DNA from: Natronorubrum thiooxidans
Lineage (GTDB): Archaea > Halobacteriota > Halobacteria > Halobacteriales > Natrialbaceae
Assembly: GCF_900156475.1 (NCBI RefSeq)
Contig: NZ_FTNR01000010.1
Span: 86,790 to 150,789, forward strand
DNA length: 64,000 nucleotides
Reading direction: 5' to 3'
Numbering within the stretch: position 1 is the first letter of the stretch; each line of letters starts with the position of its first letter. Of this stretch, positions 34,188-42,982 are shown piece by piece. The translations under genes were made by a program, and so were the position numbers. A model generated the notes under the pieces. It saw only the letters and a program-made list of their open reading frames with translations. It had not been told where the DNA came from and did no database searches.

Positions 34188-34847
34188 TCACTCGTCCTCG
34201 AGCGCCGAGAGCGAGTCGACCAGTACCTGCTGGACACCCCGGCGAATCCGATCCGACATCGCCTGCTGGCTGATCTCGAGGTCGGCTGCGAGCTCGTCGA
34301 GGGTCACCTCACGAGGTGTCTCGAAGTAGCCACGATCGATCGCCAACACCAGCGCCTCCCGTTGCTCCGGCGAGCGGTCGAACACCGGCCCGCGGCGAGG
34401 GCGCTGTGTCAACGGAACCACCCGCTCGACGTGGATCCGAATCTCGTGGTCCGTACAGTAGGTATAAAACTGAGTGAGCAGCTCGTGTGCCGGAAACCGG
34501 ATCCGAAAGAGCCAGCGCTCCCCGTGGTGGGCCTCGAGGAGCGTCGCGTTCGCCTCGACGAGACCATCGATCAGCTGGTTCGGCGGATCGATCGCCCACT
34601 CGATGCGATACAGCCCGTGCCGATCGATCACGCCGAACTGGTCGATCGACGCGACGGCCGACTGGGAGCGAACGCTCCGTTCGAACGTCTCGAAATCGTC
34701 GGCGATCACCCAGAGGAACGGAATGCTCTGGTCGCCAAGGGGGATGACACGCTCGAGTTCGATCAGTTCGACACCGCTTGCCTGCTCGAGTGTGCCACCA
34801 AGTAAGAACTCCGCCGCATCGACCGTAAATTCGAGGATCGCCACCAT
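34188..34847 (-). CDS. HTH_10 (bacterio-opsin activator-type) regulator
   Basis: A 219-aa regulator. The N-terminal 150 residues form the sensor-like domain seen in haloarchaeal Bat-family proteins. The C-terminal HTH_10 reads ALVLAIDRGYFETPREVTLD, ELAADLEISQQAMSDRIRRG and VQQVLVDSL. ATG 34847 is supported by a TATA-like AGTATATC about 30 nt upstream. Such proteins usually control membrane or energy genes; it is divergent from the split MgtE genes, its likely neighbours in regulation. Confidence 0.88.
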   Translation of the reverse strand: MVAILEFTVDAAEFLLGGTLEQASGVELIELERVIPLGDQSIPFLWVIADDFETFERSVRSQSAVASIDQFGVIDRHGLYRIEWAIDPPNQLIDGLVEANATLLEAHHGERWLFRIRFPAHELLTQFYTYCTDHEIRIHVERVVPLTQRPRRGPVFDRSPEQREALVLAIDRGYFETPREVTLDELAADLEISQQAMSDRIRRGVQQVLVDSLSALEDE

Positions 34848-34979
34848 AGCTAGCGGAGGAGACGGATGGAGATATACTATTGGCGCGTCTCTCGCTGTGT
34901 CAGCTGGCGGTTGCGATCCCCGAGCGCGACCGTCGTCGTTCACGAACGCTTACCATGTCGGAGACGTATTTTGCGACAG

Positions 34980-35552
34980 ATGGTTGGCCACGACTCCGCC
35001 GTCGACGTCTACAAGCAGGCGTTGCCGGTTATCCTCATCAGCCTCGTGGCAGGGCTGTTCGCGGGAACGTTACTCGGGACCGAAACCATGCGCGAGGGAA
35101 TCGAGAGCGTCCCCGGGATCCTGTTGTTGCTTCCCGCGTTTCTCGCGACGCGCGGTGGCGTCTACGGCTCGCTGGGGGCTCGGCTTTCGAGTGGGCTCCA
35201 CCAGGGGCTGATCGATCCCCACTTCGAGTGGAACGATCGCCTACGAAACGCGATCATCGCCTCGTTTCTCAACGGGATGATCGTCTCGGTGTTCATCGCG
35301 GTGCTCGCGTGGGGTGTCTTGCTCGTGCTCGGACGGGACGGCAGCCTGCTCGAGTTAGTGATCATCCTCTCGATCGCCGCGCTGTTGAGTGCGTTCGCGA
35401 TGCTCGGGGTACTGCTCACGGTGATCTTCAAGGGGTATCGACGGGGGCTCGACCCGGACAACGTCATCGGCCCGGTCGTAACGACCGTCGGTGACGTCTT
35501 CGGCGTCGTGTTCTTGCTCATCGGCATCAGCGTTGCGGGGGCAGTCCTGTGA
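34980..35552 (+). CDS. Magnesium transporter MgtE-type membrane domain, first half
   Basis: A 190-aa protein with five helices and a single MgtE integral-membrane domain (PF01769 type): LLLLPAFLATRGGVYGSLGARL, FAMLGVLLTVIFKGYRRGLD, IGPVVTTVGDVFGVVFLL. It lacks the cytosolic N and CBS domains of full MgtE. Its stop overlaps the GTG start of the second half, so two half-proteins probably pair to form one channel. ATG 34980 is chosen; the upstream frame is non-hydrophobic. Confidence 0.88.
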   Translation: MVGHDSAVDVYKQALPVILISLVAGLFAGTLLGTETMREGIESVPGILLLLPAFLATRGGVYGSLGARLSSGLHQGLIDPHFEWNDRLRNAIIASFLNGMIVSVFIAVLAWGVLLVLGRDGSLLELVIILSIAALLSAFAMLGVLLTVIFKGYRRGLDPDNVIGPVVTTVGDVFGVVFLLIGISVAGAVL

Positions 35553-36148
35553 GTACCAGCAACGACGCCGGACACGACGAGGATCTGGAGGACGAACTAA
35601 CGGAGTGGACCGTCCCGAACATCGTCACGACACTCGTCCCACTGCTCATTGGGCTCTCGATCCTGCAGATGGTCTCGGGTACCGTCCTCGAGACGTTCGA
35701 AGAACAGTTGCTCGAACACCCCGCACTGTTGATCATCGTTCCAGTGATGATCGGGACCGCCGGCAACCTTGGCTCAATCATGTGTTCGCGGCTCTCGACC
35801 CAGCTCCATCTGGGGACCCTCGAGTTCTCGCCGACGAACGCCAACATCCAGGCTAACGTCGCCGCGATCATGGGACTTGCAGCCACCGTGTTCGTCCTGC
35901 TTGGTTTCGCCTCGTGGGCCATCGGCCGTGCACTCGGCGGCACGCTGGGGCTCGCCCCACTCCTCGTTATCACGATCGTCAGCGGGATGTTGCTCGCCGT
36001 CTGGGTCGTCATCGTCAGCACCGTCTCGGTGTATGGCTCCTACCGACTCGGCTACGATCCCGACGATACGACGATCCCCGTCGTCACGAACATCTGTGAC
36101 ATCACGGGCGTCATCATCCTCTTTGCTGTGGTCTCGGTCGTCCTCTAA
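35549..36148 (+). CDS. Magnesium transporter MgtE-type membrane domain, second half
   Basis: A 199-aa protein with five helices. LLIIVPVMIGTAGNLGSIMCSR and PDDTTIPVVTNICDITGVII are the MgtE membrane motifs; the Asp in the latter is the ion-path acidic residue of the family. The GTG start lies within the GTGA overlap with the first half. The N-terminal 30 residues are acidic. A GGTCTGCT element starts 2 nt after the stop. Confidence 0.88.
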   Translation: MSTSNDAGHDEDLEDELTEWTVPNIVTTLVPLLIGLSILQMVSGTVLETFEEQLLEHPALLIIVPVMIGTAGNLGSIMCSRLSTQLHLGTLEFSPTNANIQANVAAIMGLAATVFVLLGFASWAIGRALGGTLGLAPLLVITIVSGMLLAVWVVIVSTVSVYGSYRLGYDPDDTTIPVVTNICDITGVIILFAVVSVVL

Positions 36149-36149
36149 G

Positions 36150-36228
36150 ACGGTCTGCTATCGCGGTGTCCCAGCACAGGACGGGTCGTGGGTGTGCCGG
36201 CACTGACTGATAGGCGAGCGGGAGTCCG
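36150..36228 (+). repeat. GGTCTGCT 3'-end element, copy B
   Basis: A 79-nt element between the convergent mgtE second half and the acyl-CoA ligase gene. It shares ACGGTCTGCT, GGTCGTGGGTGTGCCGG and GGAGTCCG with copy A in the same order and spacing, with many differences between the blocks. It starts 2 nt after the mgtE stop on the same strand. Confidence 0.65.
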
Positions 36229-36231
36229 GTC

Positions 36232-38178
36232 TCAGGAATCCGCGTAGATGCGATCGACGCGGTCTTCAAACGCCTCGAGGATGACGCGGCGCTTCTTTTT
36301 CATCGTCGGCGTCAGCATCTCGTTTTCTTCGGTGAACTCCCGCGGAACGAGTTCGAACCGTTTGATGGTCTCGTGTTTCTCGAAGTTCTCGTTGACGCGA
36401 TCGACTTCTTGCTGGATGTACTCACGAACACGGTCGTCATCACACATCGCCTGGGGAGCATCGGGGAGGTCGATCCCCTCCGTCTCGGCCCACTCGTGGA
36501 GGTGATCCGAGTTTGGCACCAGCAACGCGCCGATGAACTTCTCGCCGTCGCCGACGACCAGACACTGCTCGATGATCTCGCTGGCCGCGAAGGCGTCCTC
36601 GATCGGGGCTGGGGCGACGTTTTTCCCCGTCGAAAGCACCATGATCTGCTTTGCGCGCTCGCGGAACTCAAGGTAGCCGTCGGGCCGCTGGTGGATGATG
36701 TCACCCGTTCGGAACCACCCATCGTCTGTGAACGCACCCGTGGTCGCACCGGGTTTATTCCAGTAGCCCTGTGTGACGTTTGGTCCCTTGACGAGGAGTT
36801 CGCCGACCTCGCCAGGATCGTCCGTAAACGCTGCTTGATCGGCAACGCTCTCGTCGATTGTCACGTCGACGCCGGGCAATGGCAGCCCGATGGTCCCGAT
36901 CTTGACCGCCTCGGGTGGGTTCGTCGAAACGACCGGCGACGTCTCCGTGAGCCCATATCCTTCATAGATTGGCAGCCCCATCGCGTGATAGAGCTGGCAG
37001 AGGTCCGGCGAGAGACTGCCGCCGCCGCTGATCAGCAGTTCGATCTCCCCGCCGAGGGCCTCTCGAACGGTCGAGAAGACCAGTGTATCCGCGAGTTTCT
37101 GTTTGGCGTTCAGGACTGGGCCGGGCGAATCGGCTTGCTGGTACCTGACGCCGACGTCTGTGGCCCATTCGAAGATCCGTTTTTTGACCCCCGACTCGCT
37201 GGCCTGCTCGCGAATCGCGTCGTAGATCTTCTCGTACACTCGCGGCACGCTCGTCGCCGTCGTTGGCTGAACGGTGCCGAAATCCTCCTGCAGCGTGTCC
37301 GGGTTCTCCGCATAGGCGACGCACGCGCCGCTTGCAAACAGGACGAAGTGACCTGCCGTCCGCTCGAAGACGTGAGCCAGCGGGAGATACGACACTGCCA
37401 GCGACTCCTCGTCGAGTGACGGAACGTCGTCCGGTTTGTCCGGCCGGGGCGCGAACCGTTTTCGGATCGCGTTGACGTTCGACCGGAAGTTCCAGTGGGT
37501 GAGTTGGACGCCTTTCGGCTGGCCCGTCGTCCCACTCGTGTAGATCAGACTCGCTAGATCGTCCAGTTCCGGGGCGTCGACGCGCTCCTGGTAGGCCTCG
37601 AGGTCGAACACCGCCTCGCCGCGGTCGTAGACGTCGTCTAGCGTATAGATGTCCTCGCGGTTGTCGTACCCCGAAAGCTCGTCTATCGAGACGATGAACT
37701 CGAGGTCGAGGTCGTCTTCGACCTCGAGAACGGTCTCCAGAAGCGACTCGTTTTCGACGACGACAGCGGTTGCGTCGGGATCATCGAGCAGGTAGGCGAC
37801 CTGACTGGGTGAGGAGCTGTCGTACACCGTCGTGACGACGGCCCCAGCACCGAGGAGGGCGAAATCACACTGTGCCCACTCCATCCGGGTGTTGGCGAAG
37901 ATGCCGACGCGGTCACCCAGTTCGATACCGAGATCGTGAAAGCCCGCCGAGAGGTTGCGGACGATATCACGCATCTCGAGGTAGGAGATCGGTCGAAAGC
38001 TGCCGGGCGTCGCGGCCGGCAGAACCGACGGCGTCAGCGATCGATCGTAGACGCCACCCTTGTACTTCTGGGCCGGACGATTGGCGTTTCGCTCGGCCGT
38101 CTCCTCGAACAGCCGCCCGAGTGTCGTCTTCCCGATGACCTCGTCGTCGTACTCTCGTTCGGCATCCTGCCAGTCCAT
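36232..38178 (-). CDS. AMP-forming long-chain acyl-CoA ligase
   Basis: A 648-aa adenylate-forming enzyme that activates fatty acids to acyl-CoA via acyl-AMP. It shows the P-loop-like LIYTSGTTGQPKGVQLTHWN, GYGLTETSPVVSTNPP, GWFRTGDIIHQRPDGYLEF, and ends like FadD15-type synthetases (MLTPTMKKKRRVILEAFEDR with the catalytic Lys region). Length and the ISYLEMRDIVRNLSAGFHDL start are normal for long-chain ligases. Chain-length preference is not visible. It may feed beta-oxidation or lipid salvage. Confidence 0.92.
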   Translation of the reverse strand: MDWQDAEREYDDEVIGKTTLGRLFEETAERNANRPAQKYKGGVYDRSLTPSVLPAATPGSFRPISYLEMRDIVRNLSAGFHDLGIELGDRVGIFANTRMEWAQCDFALLGAGAVVTTVYDSSSPSQVAYLLDDPDATAVVVENESLLETVLEVEDDLDLEFIVSIDELSGYDNREDIYTLDDVYDRGEAVFDLEAYQERVDAPELDDLASLIYTSGTTGQPKGVQLTHWNFRSNVNAIRKRFAPRPDKPDDVPSLDEESLAVSYLPLAHVFERTAGHFVLFASGACVAYAENPDTLQEDFGTVQPTTATSVPRVYEKIYDAIREQASESGVKKRIFEWATDVGVRYQQADSPGPVLNAKQKLADTLVFSTVREALGGEIELLISGGGSLSPDLCQLYHAMGLPIYEGYGLTETSPVVSTNPPEAVKIGTIGLPLPGVDVTIDESVADQAAFTDDPGEVGELLVKGPNVTQGYWNKPGATTGAFTDDGWFRTGDIIHQRPDGYLEFRERAKQIMVLSTGKNVAPAPIEDAFAASEIIEQCLVVGDGEKFIGALLVPNSDHLHEWAETEGIDLPDAPQAMCDDDRVREYIQQEVDRVNENFEKHETIKRFELVPREFTEENEMLTPTMKKKRRVILEAFEDRVDRIYADS

Positions 38179-38283
38179 ATATGCGTGACAGTACCTCTCG
38201 TGCGATAAATCATGATGAAACCGCAGACATCTGGGACTACGTTTATTCGCGGTGGCTCACCGGCTGCGACGACGGGATCGCAC

Positions 38284-39210
38284 TCACTCGCGGTGGTCGA
38301 GATAGCCGAGGACGCCTCGCGTGTTCATTACGGCTTCGGCGCGTGCCTTGCGTTCGCCCCAGACGTCGGCTTTGTCAGTCGTCTCGGCGAAATACTCCAT
38401 GACGGCCTCGTCGTCCTCGAGTTCGGCGCGTTTGGTTTCGACGGCCTCGACCCACTCGCTGAGGATGGCAGCGTACTCCTCGAGTGCCGCGGCGGCGTCG
38501 TCGCCCACCTCACGCGGCCCGAAGTGCGTGTACAACAATACGTCCGGATCGACCGATTTCAGCGTCTCGACGTCCTCGAGACAGCCCTCGAGGTTGAAGT
38601 CCGACGGCGGCGACGTCTCGGTGATGATCTCGGTCTCAGGGATCCAGATGCCCGCGGCGTCGCCGACGAAGACGGCGTCGTTCGCGGGGTCCTCGAAGAT
38701 GACCTGATGGAACGCGTGGCCGGGAGCCCCGTGGACGCGGAGATCGTGCTCGCCGAGGCTGATCTGGTCGCCGTCTTCGATCTCGACGATTCGGTCCTCG
38801 GGAACGGGTTTTGGATCGACGTAGAACTCCCACTGGTCGCCAACGGCGTTTTTCGTGCCTTCGACCAGTCGCGTCGGATCGACGAGCAGCCCCGCGCCGG
38901 CGGCCGGGACGTAGACATCGGCGTTCGGACACGCTTCGGCAAGGAATCCAGCGCCACCGGCGTGATCGAGGTGGATGTGTGTCACGACGATCGCCGCGAG
39001 GTCGTCACGATCGATGCCGAGGTCGTCGAGTGCCTCGAGGATCAGTTCGTGATTGGTTCCGAGTCCGGTTTCGATGATCGCGGGCTGATCATCGTCGAGA
39101 ATATAGACCGAACCGTACCCCTCTGTGTCGTACATATTCACGTCAAGATAATAACAGTCCGTACAGTCGCCGGCAGTGACTTCTTGCACCGCTCCGGTAT
39201 CCGTCTCCAT
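38284..39210 (-). CDS. MBL-fold metallohydrolase
   Basis: A 308-aa protein with the dinuclear metal motif VVTHIHLDHAGG (HxHxDH, about residues 75-86), VHGAPGHAFHQVIF, VFVGDAAGIW and the distal His in LLYTHFGPREVG. ATG 39210 (METDTGAVQEV) is preferred over a start 35 codons earlier. The C-terminal 70 residues are helical, which recalls the glyoxalase II-like haloarchaeal MBL group. The substrate is unknown. Confidence 0.88.
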   Translation of the reverse strand: METDTGAVQEVTAGDCTDCYYLDVNMYDTEGYGSVYILDDDQPAIIETGLGTNHELILEALDDLGIDRDDLAAIVVTHIHLDHAGGAGFLAEACPNADVYVPAAGAGLLVDPTRLVEGTKNAVGDQWEFYVDPKPVPEDRIVEIEDGDQISLGEHDLRVHGAPGHAFHQVIFEDPANDAVFVGDAAGIWIPETEIITETSPPSDFNLEGCLEDVETLKSVDPDVLLYTHFGPREVGDDAAAALEEYAAILSEWVEAVETKRAELEDDEAVMEYFAETTDKADVWGERKARAEAVMNTRGVLGYLDHRE

Positions 39211-39287
39211 ACCCGTAGGCCCGTTGGCAGATGGGATAAAATCTCCGTCACCGAACCGCACACCCGGCCCGACCCAGCCGTCGAGGC

Positions 39288-40193
39288 TCACTGCTCGTCC
39301 GGACACTCTTTCCACTCGCCGATCCCCGACGGATCGAGGTGGACGTGGGCGTCACCGACGTCCTCGAGGTTCCGAAGCCGGTCGACGAGTGTCGATTCGA
39401 CGTCGTGGGCCTGCCGGAACGGCATGTCGCCATCGACTTCGACGTGGACTTCAACCTCGAGGACGGGTCCGTCGTAGAAGACGGTCAGATCGTGGACGCC
39501 CCGGACTTCAGGGTGGGCTCGCAACGTTTCGGTGACCTGCGTTCGCGTCTCCGGGTCGGGAGCCGCACCGATGAGGTAATCGACGTTCTCGCGGCTGATT
39601 TCGACGCCCTGGTAGACGACCAGCAGGCTGACGAGCGCACCGGCGATGGGGTCGAGCAACGGATAGCCGAGCAAGACGCCGAGGACACCGACGACGGCAG
39701 CGACGGAGGTGTAAATATCGTTCAAACAGTCCGCCGCCAGCGCTTTGAGTGCGGTCGAATCGAGTGTCTCGTTGATCCGCGTGGTGTACCAGTAGAGGAG
39801 GTACATATCGGCGATCGCAAACGCCAACGCGGCGAGCAACAGCGGACTGAAGCGGACGTCGACGCCGTAGAGCAGTCCCTGTGCGGATTCATACAGCAGG
39901 TTCAATCCGAGCAACGCGATGATACTCCCGACGAACAACGCCGTCAGTGGTTCGATCCGGTCGTGGCCGTGCGGGTGAGTGTCGTCGGGCCGATCGTACG
40001 AACTCCGCCCCCAGATCAACACGACGACGCTGGCAACGAGGTCGGCGACCGAGTGGGCTGCGTCGGCGAGCAAGGCGACGCTGCCGAAGGCAAGCCCTAC
40101 CGCCCCTTCGACGACGATTTTCACCGCGTTGCCAAGGACGTTCACTCCCGCCGCTCGAGTGAACCCGCGTCGGTCGTCCTCGGCATCGGTCAT
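39288..40193 (-). CDS. Cation diffusion facilitator (CDF) transporter
   Basis: A 301-aa protein with six helices. The metal sites read ADAAHSVADLVASVVVLI in helix 2 and a matching acidic/Asp pattern in helix 5 (ALAADCLNDIYTSVAAVVG); HPHGHDRIEPLTALFVGS is the conserved cytoplasmic loop. The C-terminal 90 residues are the ZT-dimer domain (RGVHDLTVFYDGPVLEVEVH). It would export Zn2+, Mn2+ or similar cations. ATG 40193 is chosen for the standard N-terminus. Confidence 0.92.
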   Translation of the reverse strand: MTDAEDDRRGFTRAAGVNVLGNAVKIVVEGAVGLAFGSVALLADAAHSVADLVASVVVLIWGRSSYDRPDDTHPHGHDRIEPLTALFVGSIIALLGLNLLYESAQGLLYGVDVRFSPLLLAALAFAIADMYLLYWYTTRINETLDSTALKALAADCLNDIYTSVAAVVGVLGVLLGYPLLDPIAGALVSLLVVYQGVEISRENVDYLIGAAPDPETRTQVTETLRAHPEVRGVHDLTVFYDGPVLEVEVHVEVDGDMPFRQAHDVESTLVDRLRNLEDVGDAHVHLDPSGIGEWKECPDEQ

Positions 40194-40303
40194 GGCTTTG
40201 TTTAGAGGCAGTCTAAACTTGGGTCTTTTCCTTCTGGTTTCCCGATGTGACGCGCTGTCGTATCGCAATTCTCATGTCGATCCTGTCTCAATCACGCCCT
40301 ATC

Positions 40304-40412
40304 CGGGCGATGGGGCCCGCCTGATCCAACTGCCTGACCACTCGTCGTCGGTGTGGGTCGTCCTCAGCGACGACCGACCGAACGCGAGGGGGGCTGACGG
40401 TCCCTGTCTGAG
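40304..40412 (+). ncRNA. Fluoride riboswitch (crcB motif)
   Basis: GGGCGATGGGGCCCGCC, then TGATCCAACTGCC, a long GC-rich insert hairpin, and GGGGGCTGACGGTCCCTG reproduce the crcB-motif consensus: the 5' GGCGATG-GGCC-CGCC, the AACTGCC pseudoknot strand, and the 3' CTGATGG-CCTCTG segment. GGGGCC can pair with GGTCCC to close the P1 stem. It ends 9 nt before the first crcB start codon. Its size (about 109 nt) is longer than bacterial examples because of the internal hairpin (40335-40390). Fluoride sensing is inferred from the match and context. Confidence 0.85.
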
Positions 40413-40421
40413 ACCACCGCC

Positions 40422-40832
40422 ATGACAGCCGATTCCCCCCTCGTTCGACTCGAGACACTCGTCCTGATCGGTATCGGTGCCTTCGCCGGTTCGAACCTTC
40501 GGTATTTTACGATGGGCCTGCTCTCGGACGTCCGGGCCGTCTTGCTGGTCAACGTTCTGGGCTGTTTTGCCCTCGGCTTTCTCGTCTACGAAGCCGAGTA
40601 CACCGGACTCATTGGGCGGGAGTCACGGATCGTCCTGACGACTGGCTTTCTGTCGTCGCTGACGACCTACAGCACGTTCGCGGTCCAGACCGCACTGGCG
40701 ACCGACCCCCTGGCACTCGTCGCCATCGTCGCCAGCAACTACGGACTCGGATTCGCGGGTGTCCTCACGAGTCGATCTCTCGCCCGTCGGCTTCGTGACT
40801 CGACGCTCACGGCCAGGGGTGAGACGGCGTGA
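40422..40832 (+). CDS. crcB: Fluoride channel CrcB/Fluc subunit 1
   Basis: A 136-aa protein with four helices and the CrcB motifs IGAFAGSNLRYFT, LLVNVLGCFALGFLVYEAEY and LTTGFLSSLTTYSTFAVQTA (the Gly-Phe-Thr-Ser-type track). It forms half of a dual-topology fluoride exporter. A fluoride riboswitch precedes it. The next gene starts at GTG overlapping its stop (GTGA), so two distinct CrcB halves are made together and probably heterodimerise. Confidence 0.92.
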   Translation: MTADSPLVRLETLVLIGIGAFAGSNLRYFTMGLLSDVRAVLLVNVLGCFALGFLVYEAEYTGLIGRESRIVLTTGFLSSLTTYSTFAVQTALATDPLALVAIVASNYGLGFAGVLTSRSLARRLRDSTLTARGETA

Positions 40833-41287
40833 CCCTCGAGTCGATCGTGGCCAGCCACATCCTTGAGATCGTTCTCGTCGGCCTGGCGCTGGTCGGCAGC
40901 GACACTGTCGGCGTCGTCACGTTCGACCCCGAACCTGCTCATATCGTCGGCACCGGCGGTGCGATCGGTGCGATCGGCCGCCACTGGGTCTATCGTCGCT
41001 TCTCGAGCGAGCGGTTTCCGTGGCCGACACTGGCCGTCAACGTCGTCGGCAGTTTCGGCTTCGGACTCGCGGTGTTCGTGGGCATCGGCGAGTCGACGAT
41101 CCAACTCGTCGGCACCGGTTTCTGTGGTTCATTGACGACGTTTTCGTCGTTTTCCGTCGAAACCGTCCAGCTGTACGAACGCGGCGATCGACTGCTCGCT
41201 GTCGCGAACGCGGGGGCCAATCTCGCGCTCTCGCTTGCAGCGATCGGCGCTGCCTGGGGGGCCGTCACACTGGGACTCGGATTGTAA
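40829..41287 (+). CDS. crcB: Fluoride channel CrcB/Fluc subunit 2
   Basis: A 152-aa protein of the same family: GAIGAIGRHWVYRRFS, TLAVNVVGSFGFGLAVFVGI and LVGTGFCGSLTTFSSFSVET. It starts at GTG within the overlap with subunit 1. N-terminal about 25 residues are an extra hydrophobic stretch (SHILEIVLVGLALVGSDTVG) not seen in subunit 1. Paired antiparallel Fluc subunits are known in bacteria and archaea. Confidence 0.92.
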   Translation: MTLESIVASHILEIVLVGLALVGSDTVGVVTFDPEPAHIVGTGGAIGAIGRHWVYRRFSSERFPWPTLAVNVVGSFGFGLAVFVGIGESTIQLVGTGFCGSLTTFSSFSVETVQLYERGDRLLAVANAGANLALSLAAIGAAWGAVTLGLGL

Positions 41288-41448
41288 TCTCCAGCACGAC
41301 GTTCGAACCTGCCGTCATCGCCGCGTCTGTCGGCTGTCTGACTGAGTTTCAAGTGTTGCCACGGTGGCGAACTGTATATGTCGTCTGAACCGGCCCACGA
41401 CCGCAATCGACACCACCAGCCTGTGACACAAGCGAGGCGAGCGCACCC

Positions 41449-41589
41449 ATGATCGAACTCCTTCGAACGAGACGGATCCAAGAACCCAAACACACGCTCC
41501 TGCCGCTCGCCCTCGCGATCATCGTTGTCGTCCTTGGGGCGTTCGTCTACCTCGAGCTCGTCGGTATCTTGCTCGAGTTCGCCGGCTAA
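41449..41589 (+). CDS. Single-helix membrane micropeptide, 46 aa
   Basis: A 46-codon frame with a basic start (MIELLRTRRIQEPKHTL) and one strong helix (LPLALAIIVVVLGAFVYLEL), ending LLEFAG. The positive-inside pattern, plausible membrane span and separate intergenic location support a real gene. It converges on the PhoU/TrkA-C gene (40-nt gap). Function unknown. Confidence 0.5.
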   Translation: MIELLRTRRIQEPKHTLLPLALAIIVVVLGAFVYLELVGILLEFAG

Positions 41590-41629
41590 CCGATGCCAAG
41601 CCAAAACAGCGACCCGCGTCGGCGGCCGG

Positions 41630-42838
41630 TCAGGGCTGGGCTAGCTCTTCGAACGCTGCCGCAGCCGTCCGCGTCCCTTTCGAGATGAGCACGTCGCCGC
41701 CCCGAAGGTCGGCACTGGAGTCAGCAACCAGCAGCCAGCCCTCGTCGGGTCGGCGGATGGCGATCACCGACATCGTCGACTCGACGTCGGGGACACCGTT
41801 TATTATCGCAGTGCCGTCGAGTTCGCTCCCCGATTCAACCTCAACGCGCGTGATGATCTCGTCGCTTTCTTGCACCGCCAGCTGAACGACCGGGTGAACG
41901 TCGATATCCCGGAGTACACCCTCGCTGATGTCGATCGCCGCGTCGCTGATAACCTCCGTACTGGTGCCAAGCCGAATGAGTCCCCGGAGCGCCACTGGAT
42001 CCTCCGCATCGGCGGCCGCTCGGAGCGTCCAGGCTTCGAAACGCGACTGCAACGCATCAACCTCGATTTCCAGATTCCGGACCTCTTCAGCCAACTTCGC
42101 GCTGTCGAACAGCACGCTGCTGTAGGCCAGATCGACCGCCAGCTCCGAGAGGTTCTTCATGTGGATGATCGTGTCCACTGCTCGCTCTAAATCCTCGATC
42201 CCGGGGTCCTCGACGGTCGGCGTCTCGTAGCTGTCGCCAGTCAGTTCCTCGAAGACCTCGCCGATTGCCATATCGGGCCCTCGGAGCAGTGCGACGTCGT
42301 CCGATTCGACAGTCGTTGTCGGACCGGGATTGAGCAGCCAGTCGTCACCACGCCGGAGTGCGATCACACGAACCCCCGTTTCGGACTCGAGGTCGATATC
42401 CGCGAGGGTTCGGTCCGCGTACGCCGAGTCCGAATCGACGACGCCCCGAACGAGCGTTTCGGCGGCTTCAGGCAGTGCCGCGCGCATAGCGTCCGGCAGC
42501 CCCATCTCCTCGAGCACGATTTTCGCGATATCGCCGGCGGCGTCGCTGATCTCGTCGGTCGCGGCGACGATCCCCAACACGGGGGCGAGTTCCTCGGCGT
42601 CGTCGGGCTTGCGAACGGCCATCATGAGGCTCATTCGCGCCCGAAGCTCGAGGACGTCCATCCGCTGTTCGAGCCGAAGCACCTCGTGTGCGAGGTCCGC
42701 GTTGCGGTGGAGCACTGCAGAATAGGAGAGGTCGATGAGCAACTCCGCCGTGTCTTTCATCTCGACGAGTACGTCCTTGACACTGACGGGCTCGTACTCG
42801 ACCGATACCGACGACGCTTCGCCCTCGAGCGGGTCCAT
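41630..42838 (-). CDS. PhoU-like/TrkA-C tandem regulatory protein
   Basis: A 402-aa soluble protein made of two similar halves. Each has a PhoU-like helical hairpin (about 18-105 and 215-290, with the parallel motifs AELLIDLSYSAVLHRNADLA and SELAVDLAYSSVLFDSAKLA) and a TrkA-C/RCK_C-like segment (GVRVIALRRGDDWLLNPGPT and SVIAIRRPDEGWLLVADSSA). This architecture occurs in archaeal K+ or Mg2+ channel regulators, often near mgtE. Ligand-gating of an ion transporter is inferred. Confidence 0.82.
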   Translation of the reverse strand: MDPLEGEASSVSVEYEPVSVKDVLVEMKDTAELLIDLSYSAVLHRNADLAHEVLRLEQRMDVLELRARMSLMMAVRKPDDAEELAPVLGIVAATDEISDAAGDIAKIVLEEMGLPDAMRAALPEAAETLVRGVVDSDSAYADRTLADIDLESETGVRVIALRRGDDWLLNPGPTTTVESDDVALLRGPDMAIGEVFEELTGDSYETPTVEDPGIEDLERAVDTIIHMKNLSELAVDLAYSSVLFDSAKLAEEVRNLEIEVDALQSRFEAWTLRAAADAEDPVALRGLIRLGTSTEVISDAAIDISEGVLRDIDVHPVVQLAVQESDEIITRVEVESGSELDGTAIINGVPDVESTMSVIAIRRPDEGWLLVADSSADLRGGDVLISKGTRTAAAAFEELAQP

Positions 42839-42982
42839 ACGTCGAACACGGTTCCCTGTCGAAAAAACGTTTCCTGCGAGGGCAGGGATGAACAGCCGTT
42901 CGGGGCGTGATCGTGACCACCACAGTCGCCTCGAGGCAGCCTTCCGACACGGTTTTGGACGGGCACAAAGAAGACTTCAGCA

